NCBI GenBank assembly: GCA_036723735.1
Contig: DAIMGT010000006.1
Span: 1 to 64,000, forward strand
Direction: 5' to 3'
DNA: 64,000 nt
DNA from: UBA4656 sp002405525
Lineage (GTDB): Bacteria; Pseudomonadota; Gammaproteobacteria; Xanthomonadales; Ahniellaceae
In this document: piece after piece, positions 44,497 through 56,510 of the stretch
How positions within the stretch are numbered: the first letter of the stretch is position 1
Layout: each line of letters opens with the position of its first letter
Translations under genes and position numbers: made by a program
Notes under the pieces: generated by a model
Database searches by the model: none
What the model saw: the letters and a program-made list of their open reading frames with translations, nothing else
What the model was told of the DNA's origin: nothing

Positions 44497-45135
44497 TCAC
44501 AACCTTGCCGCGGAGTTTCCCTTGAAGCCGGTGCACAGGGCGTAGACTTCGGGGCTTCGGGCCCTCGAAGCCTCGGGTTTCCGCATCGTGACCCTGGCGT
44601 ACCGGGTGCGCAAGTCCTTGAGGTAGGCGTCGAAGCCCGCCCCCTGGAACAACTTGACCAGGAACGCGCCGCCCGGGGCAAGATGCTGCTGGGCAAAATC
44701 GCGCGCCAGTTCAACCAGTTCCATCGAACGCGCCTGATCGACCGATGCCACCCCGCTCATGTTGGGGGCCATGTCGGACAACACAAGGTCGACCGCCCGT
44801 CCAGCAACCTCTGCCTCCAGCCGATGCAGGACCCCGGGATCGCGGAAATCGCCCTCCAGAACGATCACGCCCGGGATCGCCGGCATGGGCAGGATGTCGA
44901 GCGCGATCACGGCGGTCTTTCCGGCCAAGCGCCGCGCCACCACCTGCGCCCAGCCGCCCGGCGCCGCGCCGAGGTCGACCACCACCATCCCGGGCTTCAG
45001 GATCCGGTCGCGCTCGATCAGTTCCTCCAGCTTGTAGGCCGCGCGCGACCGCAGCCCTTCGGCCTGTGCACGCTGGACGAAGGGGTCGCTGAAGTGCTCG
45101 CGCAGCCAGCGCTGGCTGCTTTTGCTGCGGGGCAT
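44497..45135 (-). CDS. rlmE: 23S rRNA (uridine(2552)-2'-O)-methyltransferase
   Basis: 212-residue RrmJ/FtsJ enzyme methylating U2552 of 23S rRNA in the A-loop. The AdoMet motif VVVDLGAAPGGWAQVV, VLSDMAPNMSG with the catalytic Asp, and FLVKLFQGAGFDAYL with the catalytic Lys are present, as is YKLEELIERDRIL. ATG 45135 gives the family N-terminus (MPRSKSSQRWLREHF). Ends 21 bp before ftsH, the conserved rlmE-ftsH pair, and diverges from yhbY. Confidence 0.96.
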   Translation of the reverse strand: MPRSKSSQRWLREHFSDPFVQRAQAEGLRSRAAYKLEELIERDRILKPGMVVVDLGAAPGGWAQVVARRLAGKTAVIALDILPMPAIPGVIVLEGDFRDPGVLHRLEAEVAGRAVDLVLSDMAPNMSGVASVDQARSMELVELARDFAQQHLAPGGAFLVKLFQGAGFDAYLKDLRTRYARVTMRKPEASRARSPEVYALCTGFKGNSAARL

Positions 45136-45208
45136 GGACGGGTCCGGTGCGGGGCGATGTCCGCACCCCGCATGATACGCTGCGCAGCCCCTTGTCGCCC
45201 GCTCCGCC

Positions 45209-45508
45209 ATGGCTCTGAGCAACCCCCAGATCCGCTACCTTCGCGGTCTCTCGCATGCGCTGCGGCCGACGGTGTTGATCGGCGCCAAGGGCCTGACCGA
45301 CGCGGTGGTTTCCGAACTGGGGCTCGCGCTGGCGCACCATGAACTGGTCAAGGTGCACGTTGCCGGCGCCGATCGCGCGGCGCGCGCCGAGGTGGCCGGC
45401 ATACTGGCGAACCGGACCGGCGCCGAGGTGGTGCAGCGGATCGGCAAGATGGTCTGCCTTTATCGCCGCAACCCCGAATCTCCAGCGATCGAGCTGCCGA
45501 AGAGCTGA
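45209..45508 (+). CDS. yhbY: CRS1-YhbY domain RNA-binding protein
   Basis: 99-residue single CRM-domain protein associated with 50S precursors. Family blocks NPQIRYLRGLSHALRPTVLIGAKGLTDAVV and the GxxG-containing IGKMVCLYRR (with RIGK) are clear. Divergent from rlmE with a 73-bp shared promoter region, the same arrangement as in E. coli. Confidence 0.94.
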   Translation: MALSNPQIRYLRGLSHALRPTVLIGAKGLTDAVVSELGLALAHHELVKVHVAGADRAARAEVAGILANRTGAEVVQRIGKMVCLYRRNPESPAIELPKS

Positions 45509-46431
45509 ACGACATGCAGCTGGTCGAACAGGCGCGGGGCGGTCAGTTGTTCGTACGCCGATGCGCGGCGGACCGCATCGTGGTGGTCGATCGCGAATTC
45601 GACGCCTCGTTCGTCCTCGCGGTCGACCGCGTGATCGAGTCGTGGCCGGTGGCGTCGGCCGCGGCGCTCGGTGCGGCCGAGGCCGCCCCCCTGCTCGCCC
45701 TCGACCCGGAAGTGGTGCTGCTCGGCACCGGCGGCCGCCAGGCCTTCCCGCCGGCTGCCTTCATGGCCGCTTTCCTGACCCGCGGCATCGGCATCGAGGT
45801 CATGGACAACGCCGCGGCCGCCCGCACGTTCAACGTGCTGGGCGCCGAGGGTCGGCGCGTGGTCGCAGCCTTCGTCCTGTCCGTCGCCTGAGCCCCCCCG
45901 CGCCACGGGACACTGCATCGGCCAGTGCTGCTGCACTGCGTCGCCGAGCGCGAACGGGGCGGCCCCGAGGCGCGCGAAGCCGCGGCGCTCGTAGAAGCGG
46001 ATCGCGCGTCCGGCGTGCTGCCGGATGCCGAGCCACAACGACGGCGTCCCGCACTGCGCCGCGAGACCAGCGGCCGACTGCAACAGCAGATCGGAGACCC
46101 CGATCCCATGCGCCTCCGGCCGGAGATAGAAACGGCGCAGCAGGATCGCCGGCACCTGCACTTTCACAGGAAGCGGCGTGGCGGCATCCGGCCATGCGTA
46201 ACCCAACCAGCGAGAGCCCGCGTCGGCGACCGGACAGCAGTTCGCCGGGTCCGCCAGTTCGCGCGCCACCACGGCCGGGGCGCAGTGGCGCGCCGAGTGG
46301 CGGGCGACCGCTTCCGCTGGCGCGGGCGACCCGCAGGCCGCCAGGAAGGTCCCGCGCATGAGGTCCGCGAGCGCGACGGCGTCCGCTGCCCCGACGCGGA
46401 CGATCCGCACCGTGGGGTCATGCAGCGCCAT
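45460..46431 (-). CDS. GNAT family acetyltransferase with anomalous antisense extension
   Basis: The first about 178 residues form a GNAT domain: VRIVRVGAADAVALADLMRGTF at the start, then LRRFYLRPEAHGIGVSDLLLQSAAG (acetyl-CoA loop), LWLGIRQHAGRAIRFYERRGFARLG and a normal family end near WPMQCPV (about position 45900). The frame then stays open for another 145 codons, fully antisense to the Mth938-like gene. That tail has the Arg/Ala/Gly composition of a shadow frame. A 7-C run at 45893-45899 sits exactly at the join, so a missing base could have removed the natural stop. Treat 45900-46431 as the functional part. The start overlaps the preceding small membrane gene by 14 nt. Confidence 0.65.
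   Translation of the reverse strand: MALHDPTVRIVRVGAADAVALADLMRGTFLAACGSPAPAEAVARHSARHCAPAVVARELADPANCCPVADAGSRWLGYAWPDAATPLPVKVQVPAILLRRFYLRPEAHGIGVSDLLLQSAAGLAAQCGTPSLWLGIRQHAGRAIRFYERRGFARLGAAPFALGDAVQQHWPMQCPVARGGSGDGQDEGCDHAPTLGAQHVERAGGRGVVHDLDADAAGQESGHEGSRREGLAAAGAEQHHFRVEGEQGGGLGRTERRGRRHRPRLDHAVDREDERGVEFAIDHHDAVRRASAYEQLTAPRLFDQLHVVQLFGSSIAGDSGLRR
45514..45891 (+). CDS. Mth938-like domain protein (DUF498 family)
   Basis: 125-residue protein of the Mth938/NDUFAF3-like family: VVVDREFDASFVLAVDRVIESWPV, LLALDPEVVLLGTGGRQAFPP and the C-terminal GIGIEVMDNAAAARTFNVLGAEGRRVVAAFVL match. The eukaryotic relative NDUFAF3 assists complex I assembly; no function is established for the bacterial form, though this genome does have complex I. 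Starts 5 bp after yhbY and is probably co-transcribed. Confidence 0.88.
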   Translation: MQLVEQARGGQLFVRRCAADRIVVVDREFDASFVLAVDRVIESWPVASAAALGAAEAAPLLALDPEVVLLGTGGRQAFPPAAFMAAFLTRGIGIEVMDNAAAARTFNVLGAEGRRVVAAFVLSVA

Positions 46432-46660
46432 CCGCCGGTCCGGCCAGCCGCGCCAGGCGAGCCGCGGCGAGCTCGGACTCCAGTTGCTCGATCCGCCGCT
46501 CCTTCGGGGACTTCAGGAAGGCGAACGCCCCTAGCACGAACAGGTTCACCACCGGAATCGCCACCCCGATGCCGTACCAGAACGGATACCCCAGCCGTTC
46601 GGCGAGCCGCATGCCGGCCATCAGCAGCGCGAGGACGGTCAGAGCGGCGATGATCGGCAT
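46418..46660 (-). CDS. Small membrane protein of unknown function
   Basis: 80-residue protein with two predicted transmembrane helices (about 2-17, PIIAALTVLALLMAG; about 26-48, PFWYGIGVAIPVVNLFVLGAFAF) and a short charged helical tail (KERRIEQLESELAAARLARL) that could form a coiled coil. Its end overlaps the GNAT start by 14 nt, supporting a real two-gene unit. No family recognised. Confidence 0.65.
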   Translation of the reverse strand: MPIIAALTVLALLMAGMRLAERLGYPFWYGIGVAIPVVNLFVLGAFAFLKSPKERRIEQLESELAAARLARLAGPADGAA

Positions 46661-46735
46661 GGTGACGGCTGGTCCTTGGCGGTTGGCAGTGATGGATCCG
46701 ATCGACGCGGGCGGGGCAGCGCATGCTCCGCGCCC

Positions 46736-47311
46736 TCAACTGCGGCGCGCGCGTCGCGGGGACGCAGGGGCCGTGCGCGACTTGGCGGGCGCCTTGCGGC
46801 GCCGCGCGGCCGGGGCGCCGATCCGCTGCTGCAGGGCGACACGGCGCCGCGCCAGCCAGGCGGCCGCCTCGACCCGGGCCGCGCTGCCACGCCCCGGGCG
46901 CCGCGCGTCGCGCTCGGCGCAGAAGCGCTGGTAGGCACGCATCACCGATGCCTGCCGGCACAGCAGCAGTTCCAGCATGATCGCATCGTCTAGCAGGCCG
47001 ATCACCTCGGCGTCGTCGGGGATCACGTCGTCCGGGTCACCGAGGTAGATCAGGGTCACCAGCACGTCCTCGCGCCACGGCTGCGGCAGGGCCCAGGCGT
47101 CGTCCTCAAGCATGGCGACCAGTCGCAGCGCACCTTCGAACTGGCGTCGCACGTAACTGGGGACGCAGTGCAGGGACATCTGCTCGATCGATTGCCGCGC
47201 AGCGGCGATGACGTCCACCTCGTCCATGGTCGCGACCAGCCGGCGCGCCCGGACCAGCGCCGCATCGAGGCGCTGAATGTCGTCGCCTTCCAGTTCGATG
47301 GTGACCCGCAT
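46736..47311 (-). CDS. DUF1232 (YkvA-like) domain protein
   Basis: 191-residue protein. The segment EDVLVTLIYLGDPDDVIPDDAEVIGLLDDAIMLELLL (about 102-138) matches the short DUF1232 motif (yxxxPxDxIPDxxxxxGxxDD), whose function is unknown. The N-terminal 90 residues are helical and unassigned and the C-terminus (about 155-191) is a strongly basic Arg/Lys/Ala tail, possibly nucleic-acid or membrane binding. ATG 47311 is preceded by GGGGGTC. Divergent from kynU. Confidence 0.75.
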   Translation of the reverse strand: MRVTIELEGDDIQRLDAALVRARRLVATMDEVDVIAAARQSIEQMSLHCVPSYVRRQFEGALRLVAMLEDDAWALPQPWREDVLVTLIYLGDPDDVIPDDAEVIGLLDDAIMLELLLCRQASVMRAYQRFCAERDARRPGRGSAARVEAAAWLARRRVALQQRIGAPAARRRKAPAKSRTAPASPRRARRS

Positions 47312-47377
47312 GTCGACCCCCGGCCGCTCCCAGCCGTTGAGGATACGGCGTCGCCGTGCCAGCGTCACCGGTACCGC

Positions 47378-47406
47378 TTGGCAGGGCGGGCGTCATCGCG
47401 TAGCGT
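47378..47406 (+). promoter_or_regulatory. Predicted promoter of kynU-kmo
   Basis: TTGGCA (47378-47383), 17-bp spacer, TAGCGT (47401-47406), 27 bp before the kynU ATG in the divergent gap to the DUF1232 gene. Confidence 0.5.
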
Positions 47407-47432
47407 CATCCAGGACCACGCCGCACGCGCCC

Positions 47433-48704
47433 ATGAACGACGACCGTCTCGACCTGCTGCACCGCGACGCGACAGATCCGCTAGCCGCGTTCCGCGACGA
47501 GTTCCTGATCCCGCGCGGCCCCGACGGCCGGGATGTGGCCTACTTCACTGGCAACTCGCTGGGCCTGCAGCCGCGCGCGGCGCGGTCGATGGTCGAGCGC
47601 GAACTCGACCGCTGGGCCGAATTCGCGGTCGAGGGTCACTTCCGCGGCGACCTGCCGTGGATGGACTACCACGCGGCGCTTCGTGACCACCTCGCCGAAC
47701 TGGCGGGTGCGCTGCCACACGAGGTGGTGGCGATGAACACGCTGACCGTCAACCTGCACCTGATGATGGTCTCGTTCTATCGCCCGACGCCCGAGCGGCC
47801 GGCGATCCTGATCGAACGCCACGCGTTCCCCTCCGACCGCCATGCGGTGGAGTCGCAGATCCGATTCCACGGCCATGATCCCGCCACATCCCTGATCGAA
47901 GTCGATGGTGACGGACCGGGCGGCACGCTGACCGCCGACGCGATCGCCGACGCCCTCGACCGCCACGGCCACCGCATCGCGCTGGTCCTGCTGCCCGGCG
48001 TGCAGTACCTCACCGGGCAGCGACTCGACCTGGCGGCGATCGCGCCGCTGGCGCACCGCAAGGGCTGCGCGGTCGGCTACGACCTCGCGCACGCGATCGG
48101 CAACGTTCCGGTCGACCTGCACGCCAGCCACGCCGACTTCGCGGTGTGGTGCACCTACAAGTACCTCAACGGCGGGCCGGGCGCGGTCGCCGGCTGCTTC
48201 GTGCATGAGCGCCACGCGCACACCCCGCGCCCGCGCTTCGCCGGCTGGTGGGGCCACGACCCCGCGACGCGCTTCCATATGGCGCCGGAGTTCGTGCCGG
48301 CGGCGGGCGCCGACGGTTGGCAGCTGTCGAACCCGCCGATCCTGGCGATGGCGCCGCTGCGCGCTTCGCTCGAGCAGTTCCACCGCGCCGGGCTCGGGCG
48401 GCTGCGCGCGAAGTCGATCGCGATGACCGGCTTCCTAGCGGCCCGGATCCGCGAGCGCGTCGACCGGGTGCTGGAGGTGCGCACCCCGGACGACCCGGCG
48501 CAGCGCGGCTGTCAGCTGTCGCTGCGCGTGCGCGGCAGCCGCGAGGAGGGCCGCTCGCTGCATTCCTGGCTGGAGCGCGAGGGCGTCGTCGTCGACTGGC
48601 GCGAGCCGGACGTGATCCGCGCCGCACCGGTGCCGCTGTACAACCGGCTGTCCGATTGTGCGCGCCTGGTCGACGCGGGCGAGGCCTGGTCGCGCTCGCG
48701 GTGA
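47433..48704 (+). CDS. kynU: Kynureninase
   Basis: 423-residue PLP enzyme cleaving kynurenine or 3-hydroxykynurenine to anthranilate or 3-hydroxyanthranilate plus alanine. FTGNSLGLQPR at the start, NTLTVNLHLMMVSFYRP, ERHAFPSDRHAVESQ, GYDLAHAIGNVPVDLH and the PLP-lysine segment WCTYKYLNGGPGA (Lys243) are diagnostic. ATG 47433 matches the family start. The stop overlaps the kmo start (GTGA), so the two are coupled and 3-hydroxykynurenine is the likely physiological substrate. Confidence 0.96.
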   Translation: MNDDRLDLLHRDATDPLAAFRDEFLIPRGPDGRDVAYFTGNSLGLQPRAARSMVERELDRWAEFAVEGHFRGDLPWMDYHAALRDHLAELAGALPHEVVAMNTLTVNLHLMMVSFYRPTPERPAILIERHAFPSDRHAVESQIRFHGHDPATSLIEVDGDGPGGTLTADAIADALDRHGHRIALVLLPGVQYLTGQRLDLAAIAPLAHRKGCAVGYDLAHAIGNVPVDLHASHADFAVWCTYKYLNGGPGAVAGCFVHERHAHTPRPRFAGWWGHDPATRFHMAPEFVPAAGADGWQLSNPPILAMAPLRASLEQFHRAGLGRLRAKSIAMTGFLAARIRERVDRVLEVRTPDDPAQRGCQLSLRVRGSREEGRSLHSWLEREGVVVDWREPDVIRAAPVPLYNRLSDCARLVDAGEAWSRSR

Positions 48705-50053
48705 GCGATCGCATCGTCATCGCAGGCGCCGGTCTGGCCGGAGCACTGCTGGCCACCCTGTTGGCCCGCCGCGGACTGCGCGTGGAGGTGTTCGAGCGGC
48801 GCCCGGACCCGCGCGTGGCCGGGCACGAGGGCGGTCGCTCGATCAACCTCGCGCTGGCCGAACGCGGCATGAACGCGCTGCGCGTCGCGGGGCTCGAGCG
48901 CGCGGTTCTGGCGCAGGCGGTGATGATGCGCGGCCGCATGGTCCACGACCTCGACGGCGCGACCCACCTGCTGCGCTACGGCCGTGACGACGGCGAGGTG
49001 ATCTGGTCGGTGCACCGCGGCCGGCTCAACGCGACCCTGCTCGACGCCGCGCAGGCCGCAGGCGCGCGCTTTCACTTCGACCAGCGCCTGGTGGGCGCCG
49101 ACTTCGAAGCGGGTCTGGCGCGGCTGCAATGCGGTCGCACCGGCGATGCCTGCGTGGTCGAGGCGCCGGTGCTGGTCGGCGCCGACGGCGCGGGTTCGGC
49201 GCTGCGCGCGGCGATGGCGGCGGTGCGACCGCTGGGCGAGCGCTTCGAGCCGCTGGGCCACGGCTACAAGGAACTTGAGATCCCGCCGGCGGCCGACGGC
49301 AGGTTCCGCATCGAGCCGCACGCCCTGCACATCTGGCCGCGCGGCGGCTACATGTGCATTGCCCTGCCCAACGCCGAGCGATCCTTCACCGTCACCCTGT
49401 TCCTGCCCAACGATGGCGCCCCGCCGTGCTTCGCCGCGCTGCGCGGCCCGGACGACGTCGCCGCGCTGTTCGGGCGCGACTTCCCCGACCTGCTGCCCCA
49501 CCTGCCCGACCTGCAGGCCGACTTCGCGGCTCACCCGGTCGGCTCATTGGGCACCCTGCGCCTCGACACCTGGCATCTCGACGGCGCCGCGCTGCTGCTG
49601 GGCGACGCCGCCCACGCCATCGTGCCGTTCCACGGCCAGGGCATGAACTGCGCGTTCGAGGACTGCGTCGCGCTGGATGCCCTGCTCGGTGACAGTCGCG
49701 ACTATCGCGCCGCTTTCGCCGAATTCGAGCGCCGCCGCAAGCCCGATGCCGACGCCATCGCCGACATGGCGCTGGAGAACTACATCGAGATGCGCGATCT
49801 GGTCGACGACGCGCCATTCCTGCTGCGCAAGCAGGTCGAGCGCGCGCTCGCCGACCGCCACCCCGGCGTATTCGTACCACGCTACTCGATGGTCACCTTC
49901 CGCCGCACGCCCTATGCGGTGGCCAAAGTGCGCGGCGCGGTGCAGTGGGACATCGTGGACACGATCGCGCGCGGCTGCTCACGCATCGAGGACGTGGACC
50001 TTGCGTTCGGGGATGCGCTGGTGCGCGAGCGCCTGCCGCCGCTGGCGGACTGA
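48701..50053 (+). CDS. kmo: Kynurenine 3-monooxygenase
   Basis: 450-residue FAD-dependent hydroxylase making 3-hydroxykynurenine. The FAD-binding IVIAGAGLAGALLATLLARRG, EGGRSINLALAERGMNAL (substrate/flavin region), LVGADGAGSALR and LLLGDAAHAIVPFHGQGMNCAFEDC are all present. The C-terminal hydrophobic region (VFVPRYSMVTFRRTPYAVA) is family-typical. Start GTG 48701 overlaps kynU. In Xanthomonas-type bacteria these genes belong to the tryptophan-to-quinolinate route to NAD; tryptophan dioxygenase and 3-hydroxyanthranilate dioxygenase are outside this window. Confidence 0.96.
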   Translation: MSDRIVIAGAGLAGALLATLLARRGLRVEVFERRPDPRVAGHEGGRSINLALAERGMNALRVAGLERAVLAQAVMMRGRMVHDLDGATHLLRYGRDDGEVIWSVHRGRLNATLLDAAQAAGARFHFDQRLVGADFEAGLARLQCGRTGDACVVEAPVLVGADGAGSALRAAMAAVRPLGERFEPLGHGYKELEIPPAADGRFRIEPHALHIWPRGGYMCIALPNAERSFTVTLFLPNDGAPPCFAALRGPDDVAALFGRDFPDLLPHLPDLQADFAAHPVGSLGTLRLDTWHLDGAALLLGDAAHAIVPFHGQGMNCAFEDCVALDALLGDSRDYRAAFAEFERRRKPDADAIADMALENYIEMRDLVDDAPFLLRKQVERALADRHPGVFVPRYSMVTFRRTPYAVAKVRGAVQWDIVDTIARGCSRIEDVDLAFGDALVRERLPPLAD

Positions 50054-50219
50054 GCCGTTGCGGACCGCCCGCGGGCCGTGGCAGCAGCCATGCCGCCGCG
50101 AGGGCTGGTTCCGTCCGCTGCCGCACCGGGCTTCGGCGCCCGCGCGGTCGCGATGTCAGGGCGCGTTGCGGCGTCGGAAACGCCGTGCGCAGCGCGCAGC
50201 GCAGCACACCGGCACCCCA

Positions 50220-54389
<4,170 letters not shown>

Positions 54390-54582
54390 CCGCCCTCCTT
54401 CGTTGAGTTGCATGCGGCGCCAATGCGGCGGTTGATCCCGCGCAGGCGCCGCGCCAAGGCGCCGTGGCAGACTGTCGAGAAAGGCTTTCCTGCAGTGGCT
54501 CGGCTTCGCAAGTCCGAACCCCTTCCGCCGAATCGATCGCTTGCGCGATTGATCTGCGATGGCGGCATCGATGCCGCGCGCC

Positions 54583-54608
54583 AGCAGGGTGTTTCGCGAC
54601 ACCCTGCT
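54583..54608. promoter_or_regulatory. 10-bp dyad upstream of the DUF3293-ccm operon
   Basis: Perfect inverted repeat AGCAGGGTGT / ACACCCTGCT around TTCGCG, 68 bp before the DUF3293 start and in the divergent gap from the protease. TAGTCT at 54608-54613 could be a -10 box immediately after it. Without a T-run this looks more like an operator than a terminator; regulator unknown. Confidence 0.4.
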
Positions 54609-54675
54609 AGTCTGCCATCGCCGCGCGCGAAGCGCGCGCTGCCCGTCCCGCCGCCGCCCACGTCCGTCGCCTTCG

Positions 54676-55167
54676 ATGCAAGCGCCGACCCACCCGCCCC
54701 CGCTGCTCGCCGCCTTCCTGGCCGCGCAATACCGGGTGTATCTGCCCGACGGCGAGCATCTGCTGGCGCCGGGCCGGCCCTTCGGCGCGAAGATCGGCGC
54801 CGCCGGCACCCCCTGGGCGCTGCTGACTGCCTTCAATCCGGGGGCCTTGGCGCGCGAGGCGCGCGCCAACGACGCCGCGCAGTCGCGCCTGCTCGCATTG
54901 CTCCGCGCGGCGGGCCACACGTGCTGGCCGGGCCTCAACAGCGACCCCCGGGGCGGCCACGCCGAGCGCAGTGTGTTCGCACTCGGCATCGGCGCCGAAG
55001 AGGCCGACCGGCTGGCCGACCGCTTCGGGCAATGCGGCCTGCTGGCGGGACGCCTCGGCGAAGCGGCTTGCCTGCGCGTGCTGCGCGCGCACTGGCCCTT
55101 GCCGGTCGTGGACACCCCTTTCGTGGTCTGGGTAGCATCAGTGTCCACGGAAGCTCAGCGTCCATGA
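54676..55167 (+). CDS. DUF3293 domain protein
   Basis: 163-residue protein. LAAFLAAQYRVYLP, TPWALLTAFNPGA, ANDAAQSRLLALLRAAGHTCWPGLNSDP and ERSVFALGIGAEEADRLADRFGQ are the DUF3293 pattern. No catalytic residues or function are known for the family. The ATG at 54676 starts the domain; the open frame upstream is unlike coding sequence. Its stop overlaps the ccmA start (ATGA), so it appears to be the first cistron of the cytochrome c maturation operon. Confidence 0.8.
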   Translation: MQAPTHPPPLLAAFLAAQYRVYLPDGEHLLAPGRPFGAKIGAAGTPWALLTAFNPGALAREARANDAAQSRLLALLRAAGHTCWPGLNSDPRGGHAERSVFALGIGAEEADRLADRFGQCGLLAGRLGEAACLRVLRAHWPLPVVDTPFVVWVASVSTEAQRP

Positions 55168-55811
55168 TGGCCGACGACGTGTCCCCGCCGCCGCTGATCG
55201 CCGCGCGCGGCCTCAGTTTCGCGCGCGACGGCGAGCCGATCTTCGGCCCCCTCGACCTGGCGGTGGCCGGCGGTGGCGCGCTGGTGGTGGAGGGCGGCAA
55301 TGGCGCCGGAAAGACCACCCTGTTGCGGGTGCTCGCCGGCCTGCTCGATCCCGGCGAGGGCGAAATCCACTGGCAGGGCGCGCCGCTGGCGGGCGCGGGC
55401 CGGGTATCCGGCGGGATCGCGCTGCTCGGCCACCACCTCGGGCTCAAGGCCGACCTCAGCCCGCTGGAGAACCTGCGCTTCAGGGTCGCGCTGTCCGGCG
55501 CGCGCCCGGGCCACACGCCGGAGGCGGCGCTGCGGTCGGTGGGTCTCGAGGGCTACGAGGATCTGCCGGTGCGCACCCTTTCGGCGGGCCAGCGCAAGCG
55601 CACCGCGCTCGCCGCGCTGCTGCTCGATCCGGCCCCGCTCTGGTTGCTCGACGAGCCCTACGCCAACCTCGATCGCGACGGCCAGCGGCTGGTGGACCGC
55701 ATGCTGGAGACGCAGTGCCAGCGCGGCGGTGCGGCGGTGTTCACCAGCCACGGTCTGTTCACGCCGCCATTGCCGCGGCTGGCGGCGCTGCAACTCGGCG
55801 GCCGCGCGTGA
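55164..55811 (+). CDS. ccmA: Heme exporter ATP-binding protein CcmA
   Basis: 215-residue ABC ATPase of the CcmABCD complex that releases holo-CcmE from CcmC. Walker A GGNGAGKTTLLR (about 44-55), signature RTLSAGQRKRTALAALLL, Walker B PLWLLDEPYANLD and switch His in TSHGLF are intact. ATG 55164 (or the adjacent ATG 55167) overlaps the DUF3293 stop. Followed by ccmB with a GTGA overlap. Confidence 0.95.
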   Translation: MMADDVSPPPLIAARGLSFARDGEPIFGPLDLAVAGGGALVVEGGNGAGKTTLLRVLAGLLDPGEGEIHWQGAPLAGAGRVSGGIALLGHHLGLKADLSPLENLRFRVALSGARPGHTPEAALRSVGLEGYEDLPVRTLSAGQRKRTALAALLLDPAPLWLLDEPYANLDRDGQRLVDRMLETQCQRGGAAVFTSHGLFTPPLPRLAALQLGGRA

Positions 55812-56491
55812 GGACCGGCACTCCGGGCGCCGCCGCGCTCGCGCTGCTGCGCCGCGACCTGCTGCTGCTGTGGCGACTCCGCGCGGACGCGGTGAACCCG
55901 CTGCTCTTCGCGCTGATGGTCGCCACCCTGTTCCCGCTCGCGCTGGGTCCCGAGGCGCAGATGCTCGCGCGGGTCGCCGGCGGCATCATCTGGGTCAGCG
56001 TGGTGCTGGCCAGCCTGCTGTCTCTGGACGCGCTGTTCCGCGGCGATGCCGAGGACGGCAGCCTCGACCAGCTCGCGGTGTCCGGACAGCCGCTCGCCCT
56101 GCTGGCCGCCGCCCGCATCCTCGCCCACTGGCTGGGAACCGGACTGCCGCTGACCCTGGTCGCGCCGCTGCTGGCGTACATGCTGGGCCTTCCGCGCGAG
56201 GCCGTGCCGGCGCTGGTCGGTGCGCTGGCCCTCGGCACCCCGCTGCTGTCGCTGGTCGGCGCCTGCTGCGCCGCGCTGACGGTCGCCATGCGCCGCTCTG
56301 GTATCCTGCTCGCGCTGCTGGTGCTGCCGCTGACGGTGCCGGTGCTGATCTTCGGCGCCGGCGCGGTAGATGCCGCCGCCACCGGCGGCGACCCCAGCGC
56401 GGCCTTGCTGTTCCTGGCCGCCGGGCTTGCCGTGGCGCTGCCGCTCGCCCCGCTGGGCTGCGCGGCGGCGATCCGGATCGGCACCGCGTGA
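55808..56491 (+). CDS. ccmB: Heme exporter membrane protein CcmB
   Basis: 227-residue integral membrane subunit with six hydrophobic segments. LALLRRDLLLLWRLRADAVNPLLFALMVATLFPLALGPE and GGIIWVSVVLASLLSLDALFRGDAEDGSLDQL are diagnostic of CcmB. Start GTG 55808 overlaps the ccmA stop. The gap to ccmC is 19 bp. Confidence 0.94.
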   Translation: MRTGTPGAAALALLRRDLLLLWRLRADAVNPLLFALMVATLFPLALGPEAQMLARVAGGIIWVSVVLASLLSLDALFRGDAEDGSLDQLAVSGQPLALLAAARILAHWLGTGLPLTLVAPLLAYMLGLPREAVPALVGALALGTPLLSLVGACCAALTVAMRRSGILLALLVLPLTVPVLIFGAGAVDAAATGGDPSAALLFLAAGLAVALPLAPLGCAAAIRIGTA

Positions 56492-56510
56492 CACGAGGCT
56501 CGAGCACGCC

